A stretch of 64,000 nucleotides of DNA, taken from assembly GCA_019634365.1 (NCBI GenBank), contig JAHQVM010000070.1:1-64000 (forward strand), in the 5' to 3' direction. The first letter of the stretch is position 1; every line of letters starts with the position of its first letter. The stretch is from Flavobacteriaceae bacterium. Lineage in GTDB: Bacteria; Bacteroidota; Bacteroidia; Flavobacteriales; Flavobacteriaceae. Positions 42,925 through 51,983 of the stretch are shown one piece after another. The position numbers and the translations under genes were made by a program. The notes below the pieces were generated by a model that was given only the letters and a program-made list of their open reading frames with translations, searched no databases and was not told where the DNA came from.

Positions 42925-45024
42925 TTAATTTAAGAGCTGATATGCCGCAAGAGCTACTATATAAGCAATTACGGTCATCCCTATAAGTTGCCACATAGGC
43001 CATTTCCAACTATTGGTTTCCCGTTTCACAATGGCCAAAGTACTCATACATTGCATCGCAAAGGCATAAAAAAGCAATAGGGAGATGCCACTGGCAAAAT
43101 TAAATCGAGGCGTTCCTGTTTTGGGATTAATCTCAGCGGCCATCCTATTCTTAATGGTTTCTTCCTCTTCGCTCCCCACGCTATAAATCGTCGCCAAAGT
43201 CCCAACAAAAACTTCTCTTGCTGCGAAGGAGCTAATGATTCCGATTCCAATTTTCCAATCATATCCTAAGGGTCGTACGGCAGGTTCTATTACTTTACCT
43301 AAAATACCGATGTATGACTTTTCCAGTTTAAAAGAAGCTATTTCGGTTTCAATTTCTGCTTCGGTGAGGGAAGTACTAATGTTATTTTGCCGAACAATCT
43401 CTTCTGCATTGTTGAAATCACCCGGCCCATAGGAAGCCAATACCCATAGCACAACAGAAATGGCCAAAATTATCTTTCCTGCTCCCAGCACGAAAGACTT
43501 AGTTTTTTCCACGACGGTGATCAGCACATTTTTAGGCATCGGTATTTTGTAGTTGGGCATTTCGATAACAAAGAAAGACCGACTTTTTATTTTCAAAATC
43601 TTGTCCAACAAATACGCCGAAAAAATAGCTGCGCCAAAGCCAAGCATGTACAAAAACATAAGGGTGAGGCCTTGAAGGCTAAATATGCCTAAAACACGCT
43701 CTTCGGGAATGACTAGGGAAATGATAATGAGATATACGGGCAAACGTGCAGAACAGGTAGTGAATGGCGTAACAAGAATAGTGATGAGACGTTCTTTCCA
43801 ATTTTCGATATTGCGGGTTGCCATGACTGCAGGAATTGCGCAGGCTGTACCCGAAACCAAAGGCACCACACTTTTTCCGCTTAAACCGAATCGGCGCATC
43901 ACTCGATCCATTAAAAAAACCACGCGGCTCATATAACCACTTTCTTCCAAAACGGATATGAAAAGAAATAGAAAGGCTATTTGTGGGATGAAAATCACGA
44001 TCCCTCCCAAACCAGTTATAACACCTTCTGCCAAAAGATTCGTAAAATCGCCTGGTGGTAGAGTTTCTTTTACCCATTCACTTAACGAAGCAAAAGAGGC
44101 ATCTATAAAATCCATTGGATAGCCACTCCAATCGAAGATGGCTTGGAAGATGAGTAATAGGATTGAAAAGAAAATAACATAACCCCAAACTTTATGGGTT
44201 AGGATTCTATCCAATCGACTTCTAAAATCTTTAGCATTGGCCGTATCTACAGTAAGGCTTTCTTTAAGGGCTTCATTAATAAATTGATAGCGCTTTATCG
44301 TTTCTTTTTGTTGAAGCCGCTTCAAATTGCTTTCAGACTCTGTTTTGAAAGTTCCAACACTCTCAAGCTCATTTCTGTCCAATTTCCCAAAATTCACATC
44401 CTGCGTAATCACCAACCAAAGTTTGTATAGATCCTGATTGGGAAATGCTTTTTTTAATCTTTCAAAATATTCTGGTGCAATGACCGAAGCATCCAAACAG
44501 GGTTTGGTGGAGATTTGTTTATGATTGGAAATTAATTTTTTCAGCTCATCGAATCCTGTATTTTTTCTGGAACTTATAAGAGCTATTTTGGTTTCTAGAC
44601 GCTTTTCAAGGGTTTCAATCTCCAAGGAAATTGCCTTTCGCTGCATCCTATCGGACATATTGATTGCCAGAATGGTTGGAATCCCCAAATCTTTAATCTG
44701 AGTAAACAACAGTAAGTTCCGCTTCAGGTTTTCAATTTCGCAAACCACTACAGCCACATCGGGATAGTCCTTGTCGTTTTTATTGAGCAAGAGCTCAATC
44801 ACGACATTTTCATCCAAGGAAGATGCATTGAGGCTATATGTCCCTGGAAGATCCAGAATATGGGCCTTCACACCGCGATCCAACTTGCATATCCCTTCTT
44901 TCTTTTCGACGGTAATACCAGGATAATTCCCCACCTTCTGGTTTAAGCCCGTAAGTCGATTAAAAACCGAGGTCTTTCCAGTGTTGGGGTTTCCAATAAG
45001 TGCAACGTTAAACTGTTTGGCCAT
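42925..45024 (-). CDS. feoB: Ferrous iron transporter FeoB
   Basis: A 699-residue FeoB. The N-terminal G domain (about 1-165) has G1 GNPNTGKTS, switch I GITVEKKEG, G3 DLPGTYSL and G4 NMSD. A helical GDI-like spacer (about 170-270) and a membrane domain with the two gate-type repeats, containing GTACAIPAVMATRNI and ARLPVYLIIISL, follow. It imports Fe(II) across the inner membrane. It is directly downstream of feoA (2-base gap) and upstream of a Cys-rich small membrane protein. No fused FeoA domain is present. Confidence 0.96.
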   Translation of the reverse strand: MAKQFNVALIGNPNTGKTSVFNRLTGLNQKVGNYPGITVEKKEGICKLDRGVKAHILDLPGTYSLNASSLDENVVIELLLNKNDKDYPDVAVVVCEIENLKRNLLLFTQIKDLGIPTILAINMSDRMQRKAISLEIETLEKRLETKIALISSRKNTGFDELKKLISNHKQISTKPCLDASVIAPEYFERLKKAFPNQDLYKLWLVITQDVNFGKLDRNELESVGTFKTESESNLKRLQQKETIKRYQFINEALKESLTVDTANAKDFRSRLDRILTHKVWGYVIFFSILLLIFQAIFDWSGYPMDFIDASFASLSEWVKETLPPGDFTNLLAEGVITGLGGIVIFIPQIAFLFLFISVLEESGYMSRVVFLMDRVMRRFGLSGKSVVPLVSGTACAIPAVMATRNIENWKERLITILVTPFTTCSARLPVYLIIISLVIPEERVLGIFSLQGLTLMFLYMLGFGAAIFSAYLLDKILKIKSRSFFVIEMPNYKIPMPKNVLITVVEKTKSFVLGAGKIILAISVVLWVLASYGPGDFNNAEEIVRQNNISTSLTEAEIETEIASFKLEKSYIGILGKVIEPAVRPLGYDWKIGIGIISSFAAREVFVGTLATIYSVGSEEEETIKNRMAAEINPKTGTPRFNFASGISLLLFYAFAMQCMSTLAIVKRETNSWKWPMWQLIGMTVIAYIVALAAYQLLN

Positions 45025-45026
45025 TG

Positions 45027-45254
45027 TTAGGGAATCAATTCTACTTCAATCTTCGCGGCAGTGTCCTTTCTAATGGCCAAATGACTTCCATTGATGTTGA
45101 GATAAAGGGGATCGCGAAAAGGTGCTGTTTGTACAAGCGCCACTTCGTTGCCGGGGAGACAGCCCATTTCCAAAAGCTTTAGAGGAACCAAATCGACGGA
45201 AAAATCCTTGATGATGGCGCGTTCTCCCTTCTTAAGATGTGCAATGGTGGGCAT
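45027..45254 (-). CDS. feoA: FeoA-like SH3-domain protein
   Basis: A 75-residue protein with the FeoA SH3-like fold pattern: LKKGERAIIKDF, LLEMGCLPGNEVALVQTAPFRDPLYLNINGSHLAIRKD and AAKIEV. It acts as a cytosolic partner of FeoB. It heads the feoAB operon, with a TACATTTG box upstream (45285-45292). Confidence 0.95.
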   Translation of the reverse strand: MPTIAHLKKGERAIIKDFSVDLVPLKLLEMGCLPGNEVALVQTAPFRDPLYLNINGSHLAIRKDTAAKIEVELIP

Positions 45255-45284
45255 GTTTCTTATTTAGACTGATTTTAAACAATG

Positions 45285-45292
45285 CAAATGTA
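45285..45292 (-). promoter_or_regulatory. -7 box of the feoAB operon
   Basis: The minus strand reads TACATTTG, a match to TAnnTTTG, about 30 bases before the feoA ATG. No TTG -33 element is evident. Confidence 0.5.
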
Positions 45293-45347
45293 GGGGAAAA
45301 TAGGGAATGGGAAAAGGATTTTAAGCGATTCCTTTGGGAGGTGCAGT

Positions 45348-46019
45348 TTATTCTTCTTCGCCCTTTAAAATAGCTATATCGCCCAACAGGCGTTTAATTT
45401 CCTCGGGATCGGTTCCATCGTATAAACCGCGAATCCGCTTCTTGCTATCGATCAAGACAAAGTTTTCGGTATGAATCATTCCGTACGTATTTACTCCTGG
45501 GATATCCTTTACCACTAAGTAAGACTTACGGGCCAGATCGTAAATTTGCTTCTTATCCCCAGTGACCAAATTCCATTTTTCATCTTGTACCCCTTTTTCC
45601 ATCGCATATTTCTTCAGTTGTGCCACCGAATCAATTTCTGGGGTAACGGTATGGGACAGTAACAGTACTTCACGATCCTCCCTGAGCTCTTCTTGAATAT
45701 CGAGCATATGATCGGTCATGATAGGGCAAATGGTTTGGCAGGTGGTAAAAAAGAAGTCGGCTACATAAATTTTATCCTTGTAGTCCTCTTGAGTCACAGT
45801 TTTTCCATTCTGATTAGTGAGTGCAAAGTCTGGGATGGTATGGTATTTCTTAACATGCTGAAGCGTTGAGTCTACCAATTCTGGGTCGAAATCGGCGGGT
45901 TGGTACACTTTCAGTTTTGGAACCGGCTTTAGCGCCGTGTACATGCCATAAATAATTACAATAGAAAGCACTGCCAAGACAATGGCAAAAGGTTTGTATT
46001 TGGCAAAGAACTGAAGCAT
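45348..46019 (-). CDS. SCO1/SenC-family copper chaperone-like protein
   Basis: A 223-residue membrane-anchored thioredoxin-fold protein (helix about 12-30). It has the copper-binding CxxxC motif in FFFTTCQTICPIMTDHM and a distal His in YGMIHTENFVLID. SCO proteins insert copper into the CuA site of cytochrome oxidase. It is monocistronic. Its function in copper delivery is inferred from the motif set. Confidence 0.93.
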   Translation of the reverse strand: MLQFFAKYKPFAIVLAVLSIVIIYGMYTALKPVPKLKVYQPADFDPELVDSTLQHVKKYHTIPDFALTNQNGKTVTQEDYKDKIYVADFFFTTCQTICPIMTDHMLDIQEELREDREVLLLSHTVTPEIDSVAQLKKYAMEKGVQDEKWNLVTGDKKQIYDLARKSYLVVKDIPGVNTYGMIHTENFVLIDSKKRIRGLYDGTDPEEIKRLLGDIAILKGEEE

Positions 46020-46141
46020 CCTTTTAAAATTTTCTGCAAAATTACCACCTAAAAAAGGAATGCACCCCTCGCAAGCGTTAAAACTTTTCTAATACCGACA
46101 GCAAGAGGATTTATTAATTTTTTTAACCGCCCAGTTTCAGT

Positions 46142-46149
46142 TACTTTTG
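46142..46149 (+). promoter_or_regulatory. Candidate -7 box of rseP
   Basis: TACTTTTG matches TAnnTTTG and lies 24 bases before the rseP ATG. The expected TTG is replaced by a T-rich stretch. Confidence 0.4.
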
Positions 46150-46173
46150 TCGTTCAAATTTTGAGACTATTAT

Positions 46174-47514
46174 ATGGAAATCGTTATAAAAATATCCCAA
46201 TTCTTGCTGAGCCTTTCCTTGCTCATCGTATTGCATGAATTTGGGCACTATCTTCCAGCTCGGGCATTCAAAACCCGCGTGGAAAAGTTCTTCCTCTTTT
46301 TCGATGTAAAGTATGCGCTTTTCAGAAAGAAAATTGGGGAAACCGTATACGGTATCGGTTGGCTTCCTTTGGGAGGATACGTGAAAATCTCGGGGATGAT
46401 CGATGAGAGTATGGATAAGGAACAAATGGCCGAACCTCCAAAACCTTGGGAATTTAGAAGTAAAAAGGCCTGGCAGCGATTAATCATCATGTTGGGTGGT
46501 GTTATTGTAAATTTCATCGTTGCGCTACTCATTTACATTTTCGCTTCTGCCTTCTATGGCGATACAGACATTGATACTGCCAGCCTTAAAGGTGGCTATC
46601 ATTTTGAAAATACCACCTTAAAAGAGATAGGTTTTCAAACGGGAGATCACATCGTTGCGATAAATGGTGTTGCTTATGAAAATGATACCGAATTGAAAAA
46701 TGCCTTCATAGTAGCCAATGAGGTTACGGTGAATAGAAATGGAGTGGAAAAAACCATTTCCCTTCCAGAGGACTTTTTGGGGCAGCTAAGTGAAACCAGC
46801 GGTGAAGGCCTTTTCGAAATTCGTATTCCCTTTATTGTTGCTTCCATTCCTGATACCTCAGCCAACAAAAATGTTGCGTTAGTTGAAGGCGATATCCTTA
46901 AAAGTATAAATGGGAAACCTGCTGAATTCTATGATCAGTTGGAAGATGAATTGGAAAACCATAAGGGAGGAACTGTGACAGCGACTTTTGATAGTGACGG
47001 CAATGATAAAGAAGTTACCCTGAATGTGAGCGATCAGGGAAGATTGGGGATCTATAGGTTGACGAACCCTAGGCTGTTTCAGGAAATGGGATACTTTAAG
47101 ATTAATCGAAAGGAATATACACTACTCGAAAGTTTTGGCGTAGGTTGGAATAAATTCACATCGAAATTTGCTTGGTATGGAAAACAGTTGAAAATGATTT
47201 TTAACCCCAGTACGGGAGCGTACAAAGGGGTAGGTGGATTTAAAGCGATTTATGACATTTTCCCAGATTATTGGAGCTGGGAAAACTTCTGGGGTATCAC
47301 GGCTTTCCTATCGATAATGTTGGGGGTATTAAACCTCTTACCCATACCTGCATTGGATGGGGGTCACGTAATGTTTTTGCTTTGGGAAATGGTTACGGGC
47401 CGTAAGCCAGGAGACAAGTTTATGGAGTACGCGCAGATTGTCGGTTTCTTTTTGTTGATTGCTTTGTTGCTGTTCGCCAATGGAAACGATATATATCGTG
47501 CCTTTTCGAAGTAA
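46174..47514 (+). CDS. rseP: Site-2 intramembrane metalloprotease RseP
   Basis: A 446-residue membrane protease. The zinc motif HEFGH is in the first helix (about residues 27-31). Two PDZ-like domains occupy about 125-300 and the second metal ligand motif LPIPALDGGHVMF is near the C-terminus. It cleaves anti-sigma factors or remnant signal peptides within the membrane. It is followed by a tRNA gene, not by bamA as in Escherichia coli. Confidence 0.95.
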   Translation: MEIVIKISQFLLSLSLLIVLHEFGHYLPARAFKTRVEKFFLFFDVKYALFRKKIGETVYGIGWLPLGGYVKISGMIDESMDKEQMAEPPKPWEFRSKKAWQRLIIMLGGVIVNFIVALLIYIFASAFYGDTDIDTASLKGGYHFENTTLKEIGFQTGDHIVAINGVAYENDTELKNAFIVANEVTVNRNGVEKTISLPEDFLGQLSETSGEGLFEIRIPFIVASIPDTSANKNVALVEGDILKSINGKPAEFYDQLEDELENHKGGTVTATFDSDGNDKEVTLNVSDQGRLGIYRLTNPRLFQEMGYFKINRKEYTLLESFGVGWNKFTSKFAWYGKQLKMIFNPSTGAYKGVGGFKAIYDIFPDYWSWENFWGITAFLSIMLGVLNLLPIPALDGGHVMFLLWEMVTGRKPGDKFMEYAQIVGFFLLIALLLFANGNDIYRAFSK

Positions 47515-47533
47515 AAAAATGTAAAATTCTTTT

Positions 47534-47562
47534 TTGCGCGGATAAAAATTAATTTATATTTG
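47534..47562 (+). promoter_or_regulatory. Promoter of the tRNA-Asn gene (TTG-N18-TATATTTG)
   Basis: TTG at 47534-47536, an 18-base spacer and TATATTTG at 47555-47562: an excellent match to the flavobacterial consensus. A leader of about 65 bases precedes the mature tRNA. Confidence 0.75.
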
Positions 47563-47635
47563 CACCCTCCTACGCGATAAATGGTATCGCTTCGGAGGTC
47601 GCCGCCCGATAAAAAGGGCTACAAAAGACATAAAT

Positions 47636-47709
47636 TCCTCCATAGCTCAGTTGGTTAGAGCACCTGACTGTTAATCAGGGTGTCCTTGGTTCGAGTCCAA
47701 GTGGAGGAG
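47636..47709 (+). tRNA. tRNA-Asn (GTT)
   Basis: A 74-base cloverleaf: acceptor TCCTCCA / TGGAGGA, D arm GCTC/GAGC, anticodon stem CCTGA/TCAGG with loop CTGTTAA (anticodon GTT at 47670-47672), T arm CTTGG/CCAAG and discriminator G. The CCA end is not encoded. It has its own promoter and terminator. Confidence 0.97.
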
Positions 47710-47721
47710 CAAAGCGACGAC

Positions 47722-47752
47722 AAGCCATTCACCAAAGTGAGTGGCTTTTTTC
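47722..47752 (+). terminator. Terminator after tRNA-Asn
   Basis: An 11-base-pair stem AAGCCATTCAC / GTGAGTGGCTT (one G-T pair) with loop CAAA, followed by T residues. Confidence 0.88.
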
Positions 47753-47762
47753 GTAAGAAAAA

Positions 47763-47807
47763 CTTGGACGAGAAGTTTATCCTGAGCGCAGTCGAAGGGA
47801 GTCCAAG
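47763..47807. repeat. Dispersed-repeat-like element bounded by a 7-base inverted repeat
   Basis: The core TCCTGAGCGCAGTCGAAGG (from 47780) is a sequence type that recurs in intergenic regions of many Bacteroidota and other genomes. It is bounded by CTTGGAC (47763-47769) and GTCCAAG (47801-47807). Only this copy is present in the window. Confidence 0.5.
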
Positions 47808-47825
47808 CGATGCACTGAGCATTGT

Positions 47826-49166
47826 CTAAAACACCAAACTAAAAACAGTTCCTTCTCCTTCAATACTTTTTACCAATATCTTCCCTCTATGCAACATCAT
47901 GATTTGCTTACATAGACTTAGGCCAATACCGCTCCCCGTTTCTTTACTGGTGAAGAAAGGCACAAAGATGTTTTCTAAAATATCCTGAGGAATACCAGAA
48001 CCGTTATCGTATACTTTTATAACCACATCCCTATTCGGGTTTTGTGATGCCAATACCTTAATCTCTGCATCTTCTTTATGCTTACAGGCGTCAACGGCGT
48101 TTAGGATTAAGTTGATCATCACTTGTTCTATGAGATAGGTGTCTATATCCAATTCCAATCGGGAGCCCGACACGGTGAACTCCACCGATATATTCTTAGC
48201 TTCAATGGATGGTGCCATCAATAGCTGAATATTGTCAAACAATTCGGTGACCCGTACTTTTTGCAGATTTAGTTTCGTCACCTTGTTCAAACTGCGGTAC
48301 GTTTTGGCAAATTGCAACAAGCCTTCACTCCTTTTTTTAATGGTTCGAATGCCGGCATTCAGGTCATTCAATTCCAGAGGCTCTTCGGAGTTTTCAATGG
48401 CATGGGCTACGTTGGATTGAAGCGTATCAGCAAGCGAAGATATGGGTGCAATCGAGTTCATGATCTCATGGGTCATGACACTCAATAATTTTTTCCAGGA
48501 TTCCGATTCGTTTTTATTCAAGGTCTCATCTATATTCTGAATTACAATAAGCTTGAATGCATCATCATCTACTTGAAAAACCGTATCCGAAATTAAAATC
48601 TTTATCCGCTCATTCTGCAATGCAATGGCAACGGAATCCGGTTCTCGGTGATAGGTTTCAAAAATGGTGTTGAACAAATCAGGTTTTCTGTTCTCTACAA
48701 AACGAATGTTCTTAAAGGATGGTAAATCCAAAATATCGCCAAAGGAATCATTGCTCCACAATACATCGCCAGACTCAAGATTGTAGGCAATAATTCCAAT
48801 ATCTACCATCTCCAATATCTTCTGCAAATACACATATTGTGCTTGGTTTTGCGCATTGATTTCCTTAATGGTACGATTAATTTCGTTAAAACCGGTGTAC
48901 AAAAAGCGGATGTCTTTTGGGCCCCTATCTTCTGGAAACCAACGGGAAAAATCCCTGTATTTTACGGCTTCAAAAAAGTCGTCCATGGCCACGAAGCGAC
49001 GCTTAACAAACGTGTAGGTATCCGCGAAAAGGTACAACAATAAGGCTCCCGCAAGTATCGCATACAGTGCCTGATCGATGTAAATGCTATACACCAAGGC
49101 TAGAATAAGGCCCACGATGACAAAAATTCTGAAATAGAGTCGTAGAATGTAACCCTTATAGTTCAT
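47826..49166 (-). CDS. Membrane sensor histidine kinase partnering the sigma-54 activator
   Basis: A 446-residue kinase. Two N-terminal helices (about 10-30 and 35-52) are separated by a very short loop, so sensing is probably membrane or cytoplasmic. A PAS-like domain (about 110-215) follows, then HisKA with H233 in SVMTHEIMNSIAPISS and a HATPase domain with NLILNAVDACKHK, VYDNGSGIP and GSGIGLSLCKQIM. The gene overlaps the NtrC-type regulator gene by 11 bases, forming one two-component pair divergent from the ABC operon. Confidence 0.94.
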   Translation of the reverse strand: MNYKGYILRLYFRIFVIVGLILALVYSIYIDQALYAILAGALLLYLFADTYTFVKRRFVAMDDFFEAVKYRDFSRWFPEDRGPKDIRFLYTGFNEINRTIKEINAQNQAQYVYLQKILEMVDIGIIAYNLESGDVLWSNDSFGDILDLPSFKNIRFVENRKPDLFNTIFETYHREPDSVAIALQNERIKILISDTVFQVDDDAFKLIVIQNIDETLNKNESESWKKLLSVMTHEIMNSIAPISSLADTLQSNVAHAIENSEEPLELNDLNAGIRTIKKRSEGLLQFAKTYRSLNKVTKLNLQKVRVTELFDNIQLLMAPSIEAKNISVEFTVSGSRLELDIDTYLIEQVMINLILNAVDACKHKEDAEIKVLASQNPNRDVVIKVYDNGSGIPQDILENIFVPFFTSKETGSGIGLSLCKQIMMLHRGKILVKSIEGEGTVFSLVF

Positions 49167-50508
49167 ACTTGTCTAATCTTCTATACAAGGCCGCTCTTGT
49201 AATGCCCAATTCCTTTGCAGATTTAGAAACATTGCCTTTGTGCTTTTCGAGTACGGTGAGAATGGCATTTTTTTCTATATCATCAAGATTTAAACTTGAC
49301 GTTTCGAAATTCTTGGTTTTCGTTGATCTTTCGATGGAAGAAAACACCAAATCTTCCGATTTGAGGACATTATCATCGGCCATAATTACGGCACGCTCTA
49401 ATACATACTGAAGCTCCCTAACATTCCCTGGAAAATCGTGTGCTTTTAATTTTTTGATGAAATTAGGATCAAACTTAAAACTTCCTTTATTGTATTTCTC
49501 GGCATATAAGGAAACGAAATGATGTGCCAATTCGGTAATATCTGTGCCTCTATCCCTAAGCGGAGGAATAATAATATCTACCGTATTGATCCTGTAGATT
49601 AAATCTTTTCTAAATTTCTTTTCATCGGCTAGGACTTCGGGAGCAACATTGGTAGCGCAAATCAACCGAATATCCAACGGAATAGCCGTATTAGAACCTA
49701 GCGGGGTCACCTGTCTGTTTTGTAAAACCGTGAGCAGTCGCACTTGCTGGCCTAGTGGAATATTCCCAATCTCATCCAAAAACAAAGTGCCTCCATTTGC
49801 GGCTTCGAAGCGACCTTCCCGATCTTCGGAGGCTCCTGTAAACGCCCCTTTTTTGTATCCAAACAGTTCACTTTCGAAAAGGGAGGCGGTCAATGCACCC
49901 ACATCGACTTTCACGAAAGGTTTATCATTTCTATTCGAACTATCGTGAATGGCCCTTGCAATCAAGTCTTTTCCGGTTCCATTTTCCCCTAAGATAAGAA
50001 CATTGGCGTCTGTGGGAGCCACTTTATGAAGCTTCACAAACACATCTTGCATTTCGGCACTATCCCCTATAATTTCTGTGCCTGAAGATTGCAGCCCCTG
50101 GGTCTTTCTATCATTCGACTTTTTCTCAGAGAGTATGGTCGTTATGGTCTCAATTATTTTTTCATTTTTCCATGGCTTCACAAAAAAGTCGGCTGCACCT
50201 TCTTTGAGTCCCTTTATTGCCAAATCAATATCTGCATAAGCTGTCATCAAAATAACTGCCGTTTCAGGTTTGGATTTTTTTATGGAATTCAACCAAAAGA
50301 TCCCTTCATTGCCTGTATGCACCAACCCGCTGAAATTCATGTCCAGAATCACGATATCGAATGCATTTCTCTGAATTAAGGTGGTTATGTTATTGGGATT
50401 CTTCTCGGCAACTACATTTTTAACGATAGGTTTCAGTAGCAGTCGCAATGCCATAAGCACATCCGAATCATCATCTACAATTAGTATGCTGGCATTTTTC
50501 AAGGTCAT
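49156..50508 (-). CDS. NtrC-family sigma-54-dependent response regulator
   Basis: A 450-residue regulator. The receiver domain has phosphoacceptor Asp56 (VILDMN), Thr in VILMTAY and Lys in FVKPW. The AAA+ domain carries Walker A GENGTGKD (174-181), the sigma-54 contact loop GAFTGA (221-226) and Walker B GGTLFLDEIGN (239-249). A Fis-type HTH closes the C-terminus (NVSKSAKELGITRAALYRRLDKYEL). The intact GAFTGA shows that it should activate sigma-54 RNA polymerase. The divergent ABC operon has paired dyads upstream and is the likely target. Confidence 0.96.
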   Translation of the reverse strand: MTLKNASILIVDDDSDVLMALRLLLKPIVKNVVAEKNPNNITTLIQRNAFDIVILDMNFSGLVHTGNEGIFWLNSIKKSKPETAVILMTAYADIDLAIKGLKEGAADFFVKPWKNEKIIETITTILSEKKSNDRKTQGLQSSGTEIIGDSAEMQDVFVKLHKVAPTDANVLILGENGTGKDLIARAIHDSSNRNDKPFVKVDVGALTASLFESELFGYKKGAFTGASEDREGRFEAANGGTLFLDEIGNIPLGQQVRLLTVLQNRQVTPLGSNTAIPLDIRLICATNVAPEVLADEKKFRKDLIYRINTVDIIIPPLRDRGTDITELAHHFVSLYAEKYNKGSFKFDPNFIKKLKAHDFPGNVRELQYVLERAVIMADDNVLKSEDLVFSSIERSTKTKNFETSSLNLDDIEKNAILTVLEKHKGNVSKSAKELGITRAALYRRLDKYEL

Positions 50509-50576
50509 AGTACAATATTACGATTTTCTACTCAAGAGGTAAAGACTATGGAATTAGAAGTTTGTGACAGCCAGAG

Positions 50577-50594
50577 GTGTACATTTTTGAACAC
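50577..50594. promoter_or_regulatory. Candidate activator site 1 (GTGTAC-N6-GAACAC)
   Basis: Inverted repeat GTGTAC (50577-50582), ATTTTT, GAACAC (50589-50594). It lies 75 bases upstream of a TGGCAC element and between the divergent NtrC-type regulator and ABC operon. Confidence 0.6.
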
Positions 50595-50597
50595 AAA

Positions 50598-50616
50598 GTG
50601 TACCAAAACCGAACAC
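50598..50616. promoter_or_regulatory. Candidate activator site 2 (GTGTAC-N7-GAACAC)
   Basis: A second copy of the same half-sites, GTGTAC (50598-50603) and GAACAC (50611-50616). Its centre is 21-22 bases from site 1, two helical turns, the usual arrangement of NtrC-type enhancers. Confidence 0.6.
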
Positions 50617-50668
50617 TTTTGTTTTTCAAAAATTATTTATATATCTGATTTTCAAATGTTTAAGTTTT

Positions 50669-50683
50669 TGGCACATTATTCAT
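50669..50683 (+). promoter_or_regulatory. Candidate sigma-54 promoter of the ABC efflux operon
   Basis: TGGCAC at 50669-50674 is a perfect -24 element, but the -12 part reads TTCAT rather than TTGCA. It is 36 bases before the adaptor gene start. The weak -12 keeps this tentative. Confidence 0.4.
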
Positions 50684-50709
50684 AGTGTACATGGCAAAAC
50701 GAGATAAAA

Positions 50710-51960
50710 ATGGATGTACCCATTGAAAAGAAAAAATTTTCAATCCAAAAATTAGGACTGTACGGAGGTATTGCATTAATCATTGCCTTAATTGTTTTCG
50801 TCATAGTAAAGACGTCTGGTGGTTCGAAATTAAATGTAGAAAAAGAGCGTATTTCGATACATACAGTTTCCAACGATGTTTTTCAAGAGAATATTCCGGT
50901 AAGTGGTATCGTGCTTCCGGTTACTACCATCTATCTCGATGCCCTTGAAGGCGGTCGTGTGGAAGAGATTTTCGTAGAGGACGGTGCCATAATGAAAAAG
51001 GGAGAACCTATTTTAAGATTATCGAACACAGATCTTGAGTTAAGTCTCATTAACCAGGAAACCTCGGTGTACAATTTGTTAACCCAAATGCAGATTTCCC
51101 AAAATCAGGCACGCCAAAACACCATCAATCGAATGAACCAATTCACCGATGTGGAGAATAACCTGATTGAAGCGAAGCGCGTGTATGAACTCAATGAAAA
51201 GCTTCATGACAAAGGCGCGATTGGTAGACAAGATTATGAATCTTCAAAAAACAATTACGAATACCAACTCGAACGCATGAAATTGGCGGAGCAAGTATTG
51301 TCTGAAGACTCCATTTCTTCCAAACTAGAAATCGGTCAAGCCAGGGATTCATATGCCAGGACCCAAAGTGCCTTAGAGCTTATGCGCAAAAAAGTGGGTG
51401 ATCTGGTGGTGCGTGCCCCCATAGATGGGCAACTCACCTCATTGGATGCAGAAATTGGTCAATCCATCACCAAAGGAACACGATTAGGGCAAGTAGATGT
51501 AACGACTGGTTACAAGGTAAGGGTGGATATAGATGAACACTACATCTCCAGAATTTACAATGGCCAAATAGGAACCTTTACCCTCAATAATAAAGCCTAC
51601 ACCTTGGTCATTAAAAAAGTATTTACACAGGTTACCAATGGCCGATTTCAGGTAGACATGAAATTTGAGGGCGAAACACCTGAAGGCATACGAAGAGGAC
51701 AAAACCTCCAAATACGAGTAGCATTAAGTGCAGAGAAAGAAGCGCTACTGGTGGCCAAGGGCGGATTCTTTCAGAAAACAGGTGGAAACTGGATGTTTAA
51801 AGTGAGTGAAGATGGGAATTCAGCCTACCGAGTCGACGTGCGGCTTGGCAGCCAGAACACAGAGTATTATGAAGTGCTGGAGGGCTTAAATCCAGGTGAC
51901 AAGGTGGTAACATCGAGTTACGATTCGTATGGAGACGTAGAAGAATTGATATTAAAATAG
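50710..51960 (+). CDS. MacA/HlyD-family periplasmic adaptor
   Basis: A 416-residue membrane fusion protein: N-terminal helix (about 15-36), barrel-sandwich/lipoyl halves (GGRVEEIFVEDGAIMKKGEPILRL and VRAPIDGQLTSLDAEIGQSI), a coiled-coil hairpin (about 105-215) and a beta-barrel domain. It links an inner membrane pump with the TolC-like outer membrane channel encoded downstream. It is the first gene of the operon opposite the two-component genes. Confidence 0.93.
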   Translation: MDVPIEKKKFSIQKLGLYGGIALIIALIVFVIVKTSGGSKLNVEKERISIHTVSNDVFQENIPVSGIVLPVTTIYLDALEGGRVEEIFVEDGAIMKKGEPILRLSNTDLELSLINQETSVYNLLTQMQISQNQARQNTINRMNQFTDVENNLIEAKRVYELNEKLHDKGAIGRQDYESSKNNYEYQLERMKLAEQVLSEDSISSKLEIGQARDSYARTQSALELMRKKVGDLVVRAPIDGQLTSLDAEIGQSITKGTRLGQVDVTTGYKVRVDIDEHYISRIYNGQIGTFTLNNKAYTLVIKKVFTQVTNGRFQVDMKFEGETPEGIRRGQNLQIRVALSAEKEALLVAKGGFFQKTGGNWMFKVSEDGNSAYRVDVRLGSQNTEYYEVLEGLNPGDKVVTSSYDSYGDVEELILK

Positions 51961-51983
51961 AACACAATCAAAATATTATAACG

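Noticed and set aside
43679-44077. 132-codon minus-strand ORF inside feoB
   Set aside because: Out-of-frame shadow of the FeoB membrane domain with biased His/Arg content.
45250-45292. Possible DtxR-box-like site before feoA (TTATTTAGAC then ATTTTAAA)
   Set aside because: Only the TTTAG half resembles the operator at 36826; the arms pair poorly, so not called.
47693-47807. GAGTCCAAG repeat in the tRNA-Asn T arm and downstream, considered as an attachment-site pair
   Set aside because: Only 9 bases, with no integrase or element between the copies, so probably chance.
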